The notes under the pieces were generated by a model. The model saw nothing but the letters and a program-made list of their open reading frames with translations, made no database searches and was not told the DNA's origin. Made by a program: the position numbers and the translations under genes. DNA of 64,000 nucleotides from Atopsyche davidsoni (lineage: Eukaryota > Arthropoda > Insecta > Trichoptera > Hydrobiosidae). The stretch lies in NCBI GenBank assembly GCA_022113835.1, contig JAILWY010000011.1:7870501-7934500 (forward strand), in the 5' to 3' direction. Below are positions 59,066 through 64,000 of the stretch, one piece after another (position 1 is the stretch's first letter; each line of letters begins with the position of its first letter).

Positions 59066-61042
59066 GACGCAATGTTTTGGTTTTTTTTTTTTTTACAACT
59101 CTTTACGCAATCGTCAGCGATTCGCACGTCTCTTGCCTAAAAAAACTCCCATCGAAGCGCGCATTGCCTTGAGTCGCCATTAACACACGCGGCAGTTGCA
59201 TTTCGCTGCTTCAAAACTAGCACTACTTTCTCTATTTGTGATTGTTTAAATTCTTTTCATACACATTTATATATTATACTAGTAGTTTGTTTGCATAAAA
59301 CGCGAAATATAATTAAAATATACAAAGTAGACAATTTTATATTGCTGCTTTAAAAATAGCACTAATAATCCTGTGCATCAGTCTTTTGTTGTTAGCTTTA
59401 GAGTAGCGACAGAAGATAATCCGATCCGTAGAATAATATAGAAGACGATGTAATTTTCAAGAAATATTGAATCAAATGAAATTAAATAAAAAGTCACAAC
59501 ACAGCGCGCGTTGCCTTGAAACTCGCGAGATGAATCAGTAAACTGACAAAAAATACGTACTACTATAGTAAAACTGTTTGACGTTATTTATTTTGACGCG
59601 TACGGCGTTAAATTATTATGAAAACATTGATTTTTTGTATAATTAAGATTAGTTGAAAAAACCAACATAGTTGTTAATTTTAAGTAATTTTTTTTTTTAT
59701 GTAAATCAATTTGTATCGACGCATGTGTTGTCAATAAAAACTAACTAAAACAGGCGCAAGCTTAATCGCATCAGTCAATAAACCAATCAATATATTTTTT
59801 TTACTTATAATAAATACTTGTTATTGTGTGAATTGATTTTCTTTATTTAATAAGCAATATACCAATATATATTAAATATTTATAATATTCCAATTACACT
59901 ATGCAAATAATACAAATAATGGGTTTGAATATTTTTACACTGCGGATTACGTAATTACGATACAGGTGTGATTCGAAGTCGAGCCTTCTGGCATTCACTG
60001 TAACCTTTCGCCCACCGTGGCCCTATGGCTCATATAAAATATTACCCATTGTTCACACGTGCGGAACGGATGCACCCATGATAATAAAATATTTGATAAG
60101 ATGCCAATACTTGGAGATCTAAATTATCAATCATTAGCCAAGTCGCGAACCACACCTATTTAGAGATAATTGGTTTTAAAATAGATTTTTTTTTTTTTTA
60201 GAGGTGAAAAGATCTTCCCTTAGTCATGTTTATAAATGCTGTATCGCGTTTGTCCGTTCAACCCGTGTTTTGTCCAGTTCGTGGCGGACATTTTGTGCTT
60301 CACATAAATAATTCAAACCGTAAGCATAAAACATGTCATGAACGCGTCCAGACACCGGTTGACATTGTGTCGCAAACGTGTTGCGACACAAACCCCTGAC
60401 CGTCGACAGGAAAATGTATACTTTTCATCTGTGAGACGTAAAAAATCCGACAGAATCAAGTAAATGCTTCAACCGAGGCACATTCAAGTAAACTTGGAAT
60501 ACACGTTTATTTTTAATTTTACATTTTTCAAACGAAGTGCGTATAAAGGATAAATAAAAAATACACTTGTTTTATTGGAGCGTTTCTTAAAAATATTTTT
60601 TGTGAGTTGTTTTTATTTATTATTAGAACAGACTATATTATTTGTACAACACAAATTTAAAAAGACACATCCGTAAAAATATCAGTATTTTACTAGTAGA
60701 GAATGATAAAGTTGAATATTTTTTCAACGTCCTAGTAGTTAATGTTATCCAAAAATAAGCTTATATAAAAAAAAATAATAAACTGATATTTAAAAAAGTT
60801 ATGCGTACTTCTGGAGATAAAAATACAACAACAATCACATAGTAATCTTAAAATTTTATATTTTCTATATATGCATATTTTTTTTACTACTGCGCAAAAT
60901 GCCTAATTTTTGATATTTAAATAGAAATTGCCTCATTCACACGTGACCACTCCAAGGGCACGGTGACGAGGTCCATCTCATCTTATTTTTTGTATGTTTT
61001 TCTAAATCGACTTCTAATTACTACGTTTTTTTTTTGTTTCAG

Positions 61043-61091
61043 GTATGCCCCCCCCAGCTTTGTGGAATTCGGAAACTTTGCCTCAATTATT
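61043..61091 (+). CDS. Candidate second exon of the GPCR gene (49 bp)
   Basis: A long pyrimidine tract and TTTCAG precede 61043, and GTAAGT follows 61091, so both splice signals are near consensus. Joined to the exon at 42751-42878, the phase is right: AG+G gives Arg43. The next 16 codons are open and read YAPPSFVEFGNFASII. The junction ISNR-Y resembles the ISNR-F often seen in receptors, but the residues after it do not resemble a normal TM2. This may therefore be a short cassette exon, an exon of a different isoform, or a chance match. The remaining transmembrane segments are not in the window. Confidence 0.4.
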
Positions 61092-62244
61092 GTAAGTTTT
61101 TTTTTATCCGCTCAGATTAAATAAAAAATCTCGTGGATTTCGAAATCTAATGGCAAATATTTACGCAGACTCGCTAATCTTCTGGAATTTCCTTTTTTTT
61201 AAATTTTTTTTATTGCATTTTGTGGAACTTTGCAAACAATATTGTGTATCGCGGATAGTAAATATTGTTTTTACCTGGAATTTTTTTCATCGCTGGTAAT
61301 AAAAAGGTATTATTTATATTGCTTACACGACTCGAGCAATTATCACTTTATGACCACATGAACTCATCTCTTTGATTTATTTTTTTTTTCAACTTCTTTA
61401 GTACTTGTGAATATATTTTTTTTAATATTTAATGTATATTCATAGTTATACTATAGCATGTCTATGATTAGTTCTTTTTATCGATCAGACTTTTAGCTAT
61501 TGTGCTCGTCATATAGAGTAAAAACAATTTTTACCAAGGTTCTTGGTTGTTGAGCTGCTTGATGTTTACAGCCCTCCAGGATGTTTGAGAGAACCTCTCC
61601 GAATATGCAAGTCTATATTTCTATAAAAACGAAATGCGTGTAACCTAGAAATATCAGAATCGAGGTCGTAAGCTATCATATTTTGTTCGTCGGGGTATTT
61701 CATGAAGATGATACGTCGGCTCCCTTTCAGGAACACAACACCTGTTTTGCGTCAGAAGTGCAACGTCTGGTGCTGACGATTCACTCATAAGTTAAGCCAG
61801 CGCCAACAATATCGTATTTCTGAAAACGAAATGTAAAATATCACATTATATTCTGCTAATGTATTAAAATAAAATGATTTTTCAATGTCATTAGAAACCT
61901 CACCGGATGAAAGGATTTTTTTAAATTTTATATGCGAGCGCATGGGATCAAATAATCTGCAACTATATGTGTAAAATAACAACGGGTGCACATTGTTACA
62001 CACGTTTCCAATGCCTAAAATTTGCGCGTCGGATCCACGTGTATAGGCCAGTGCACTTGTGGAAGCAACGATCGGAATGCGTGATGGAGTGATGGCTGAA
62101 GGAATTCCACCATAGAGAGCTGATGCAGCGAGGCCGCGTTGCGTGCCAAATGCAGTTTCACTGGATGCACTCTGAAAGTGAGTTCCACGCTGCAAATCGA
62201 TCAGAAATAGTCTTCGAGTAATTATACGAAATTTACAACTCGAT
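61092..62244. other. A+T-rich DNA after the candidate exon
   Basis: No further receptor exon was found on the + strand. The G+C-richer part at 61990-62195 is listed separately. Confidence 0.5.
61990..62195 (-). other. Unrecognised open segment after a SINE core
   Basis: On the - strand, after ACTTTCAG, a frame runs through SALYGGIPSAITPSRIPIVA and GNVCNN. It then continues into A+T-rich sequence, so the protein-like part ends near 61990. It begins about 50 bases beyond the SINE copy at 62245-62350 on the same strand, so it could be the SINE body rather than an exon. Confidence 0.2.
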
Positions 62245-62350
62245 TAAATCGATTTACAATCGATTCGCATACGAAACGACGAGAAAAATCCTTGAAATTT
62301 TTTTTTCAGTCGAATGGGATTCGAACCCTCATCCATGTGCAAGTTTACTT
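62245..62350 (-). repeat. tRNA-derived SINE, - strand
   Basis: On the - strand a B box GGGTTCGAATCCCATTC (62313-62329) follows GCACATGGATGA. Then come CAAGGATTTTTCTCGTCGTT and TCGTATGCGAATCGATTG. This is the best B box of the family. A G+C-richer open segment follows on the same strand (61990-62195). Confidence 0.6.
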
Positions 62351-62464
62351 CGAAATACGTATCAAATATAACTATGGAAATAAATTTATTTTATTAAGTT
62401 TTATTTGTTTATTTTTTTTTAATAAAATACTTGAGTGATTTTCCACATTTTCGTTTTTATTAGT

Positions 62465-62503
62465 GACCGGTTTCGCCAACCTTTCACGTTGGCATTATCA
62501 AAC
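62465..62503 (-). ncRNA. Hammerhead-like motif, ACCGGT type
   Basis: The - strand reads TTTGATAAT, GCCAAC, GTGAAAG, GTTGGC, GAAACCGGTC. Stem II has six perfect pairs. The core has GATAA in place of GANGA, which would weaken cleavage. It lies 96 bp left of the Helitron start. Confidence 0.5.
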
Positions 62504-62598
62504 AGAGTGAGATTTTTTTAACATTAGCCCTTACCACCTGACAATCACTCTCTCTCTTCCCAACAACCTCTCCCTCTAACAATTGTTTACCTAATCTA

Positions 62599-64000
62599 TC
62601 TATATATATAAAACACTAAAAATGTTTGTTAGTCCGCTATAGGCTCTGAAACCGTACGACCGACGAGCCCCACACCGTGTTTATTTGAAAGCCAAAAATA
62701 CCGAAAGTAATCAAGACCACTAAAATTATAAAAATTGATTATCAAATTTGGTTTATTCAATTAAGAAAAATCCCATACAAAAGTTTCCAATTCATAAAAG
62801 GAACTGCCATTTTCGCGTATTGCATATACGCGAAAATGCCTTGAAGCTGGCTGCCTGCATGGCTACCAATCGAGAAATACTGATATTGATGTTTGTAAAT
62901 ATTAGAATGAACTTGCCGTTACAGGCTGCCGAACTTACGGAACAGAATTAGGTCGATTTTTGATATTTTCCATACAAAAATTTTCAACATCTGTAAAGTG
63001 GACATCGTTCCTCGCAAAAAATTGAAAAAAGAACATTGTGAAGATCGCGCGGACAGATCGTACGGACTTTCAAAACAAAATCACTATCTGTCATTCACAA
63101 CGTGTTTTATCATAATGAGTTTGTCTGTTTATATATGGGAAAAAAATTATTCCAACTCAAATCGACATCGATCTTATATCTGCTGAACACCCGCATCAAC
63201 GTGAAGATCTGATACTTTTTGACGTTGTTTGTAAGAACATCACGGCCCACGCGGAGTGTTGCATATGAATTCGCCTCGCATAAAAGACGGCAAATGCACG
63301 AAAAGATATCCACGCGATTTGATCGATGAAACTCAAACTGGTCTACGAAAGCCAGAAGATGGAGGATACACCACCACCATTAAATTAAGAAACGTCGATA
63401 TTGACATTGATAACATATGGATTGTTCCATACAGTCCAATACTGTAAAAAACATTTCAATCATATATCAATGTGGAACACTGCAACTCCGTGAAATTCAT
63501 ATGCAAGGACATATGCAAATATGTTAACAAAGGCAGTGATATGGCAGTGTTTGAGCTTTCAAATCGAAACTATGAAATCACTCAATTTCAGATGGGTCGC
63601 AGTAATGAAGCTGTCTGGCGAATTCTTGGTTTCAGTATTCACGAACGATATCCAACTGTTCAATCCAATCTTGCTGTTCATTTAGAAAACGGTCAACGTG
63701 TTTATTTTACTGAAAAAAAATGTCGAAGAACGAGGAGCACATCTACAATAATTTTGCGAAAACATTGCTGCATAATGAAGTTCCAAAATAGAGTCAACTA
63801 TCCAATAGAGATTTTAAACTCTTTGGAACCATCTGGAATGCCACCACACATCTTAACTTTAAAAGTTGGTTCACCATAGATGCTCATTCGCAACTTAGAT
63901 CCACCTAAATTGTGCTGTTGTGATAACTATCAACAAGGCTCATGGCCAATCGCTAAGTATTGCTGGTTTGAATATAGAAAATTCCTGTTTTTCGCAAAAT
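62599..64000 (+). mobile_element. Non-autonomous Helitron, second copy, cut by window end
   Basis: It starts with the same TCTATATATATAAAAC after an A as the copy at 19074 and stays almost identical until the window ends. The left flanks of the two copies differ right up to the TC, so this is transposition rather than a duplicated block. The 3' hairpin and CTAG end lie outside the window. Confidence 0.85.
63151..64000 (+). pseudogene. Helitron Rep/helicase remnant, same deletion as first copy
   Basis: The same fragments appear in the same order as at 19676-20600, including the junction from the Rep-like block to the C-terminal helicase block. This copy keeps CKYVNKGSDMAVFEL intact, where the first copy has lost 6 bases. 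The longest open stretch, 63472-63879, reads from the CKYVNKG block through the fusion to KVGSP. Frame breaks remain elsewhere. Confidence 0.8.

Larger units (their letters stand above)
42879..61042 (+). other. Putative intron of the GPCR gene, about 18.2 kb
   Basis: It is bounded by GTGAGC at 42879 and TTTCAG at 61042 if the downstream exon is real. The interior is A+T-rich and carries SINE-like pieces (43.85 and 54.75 kb), non-LTR-type 3' tails (45.4, 48.2, 49.8 and 56.6-57.2 kb), a perfect 40-bp inverted repeat (49.55 kb), a G+C-rich 9-bp tandem repeat (53.86 kb) and a degenerate tandem repeat (58.8-59.07 kb). No other convincing exon was seen on the + strand inside it. Confidence 0.4.

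Noticed and set aside
61092..61116. Second acceptor CCGCTCAG just after the candidate exon
   Set aside because: It would leave an intron of only about 24 bases, below workable size.
1..64000. CRISPR array, bacterial operons, integrated virus genes
   Set aside because: No regularly spaced identical repeats with unique spacers, no ribosome-binding sites or tight gene packing, and no viral structural or replication protein was recognised.

Overview
The window is A+T-rich eukaryotic nuclear DNA with long non-coding stretches, spliceosomal exon signals and many decayed transposable elements: Helitrons, hAT transposons and MITEs, non-LTR retrotransposon 3' ends, tRNA-derived SINEs and Penelope-like ribozyme-type motifs. 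This mix suggests an arthropod, most likely an insect. No species can be named from the sequence alone. There is no bacterial or viral gene organisation.

Only one host gene is supported. On the + strand, a G+C-rich exon (42143-42878) carries a leader with at least three short upstream ORFs. It then encodes the N-terminus, first transmembrane helix and start of intracellular loop 1 of a class A (rhodopsin-like) GPCR, and stops at a clean GT donor. A 49-bp in-frame candidate exon with strong splice signals lies about 18 kb downstream (61043-61091). The rest of the receptor would lie beyond position 64000. The 18 kb between the two exons would be an intron full of repeats.

Layout. 1-42142: repeat-rich DNA upstream of the exon. 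It holds a hAT copy at 4325-4755, a second hAT-like element at 5598-5989, a non-LTR-type repeat split by a hAT MITE at 11.7-12.4 kb, and a cluster of SINE-like and LINE-like pieces at 18.0-19.0 kb. It also holds a complete non-autonomous Helitron at 19074-20723, an inverted hAT MITE at 22.4 kb, and five spaced hairpins at 23.7-24.15 kb. Further along are decayed non-LTR reverse-transcriptase ends (27.5 and 31.5 kb) and a pair of hAT elements (37.1-38.9 kb), one with a recognisable transposase C-terminus. 42143-61091: the GPCR exon or exons and their intron. 61092-64000: AT-rich DNA, a SINE on the - strand, and a second Helitron copy cut by the window end.

The most interesting structure runs through the whole window. 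It is a recurrent small motif with a CTGAAGA-like box, a short stem, then GAAAC followed by a palindromic hexamer (ACTAGT or ACCGGT) or tetramer (ACGT), usually ending in C. This is the layout of a small hammerhead ribozyme whose stem III forms only between two copies. Stem II changes sequence between copies but stays paired, the stem III palindrome varies but stays palindromic, and four pairs of copies are inverted with their 3' ends facing outward.
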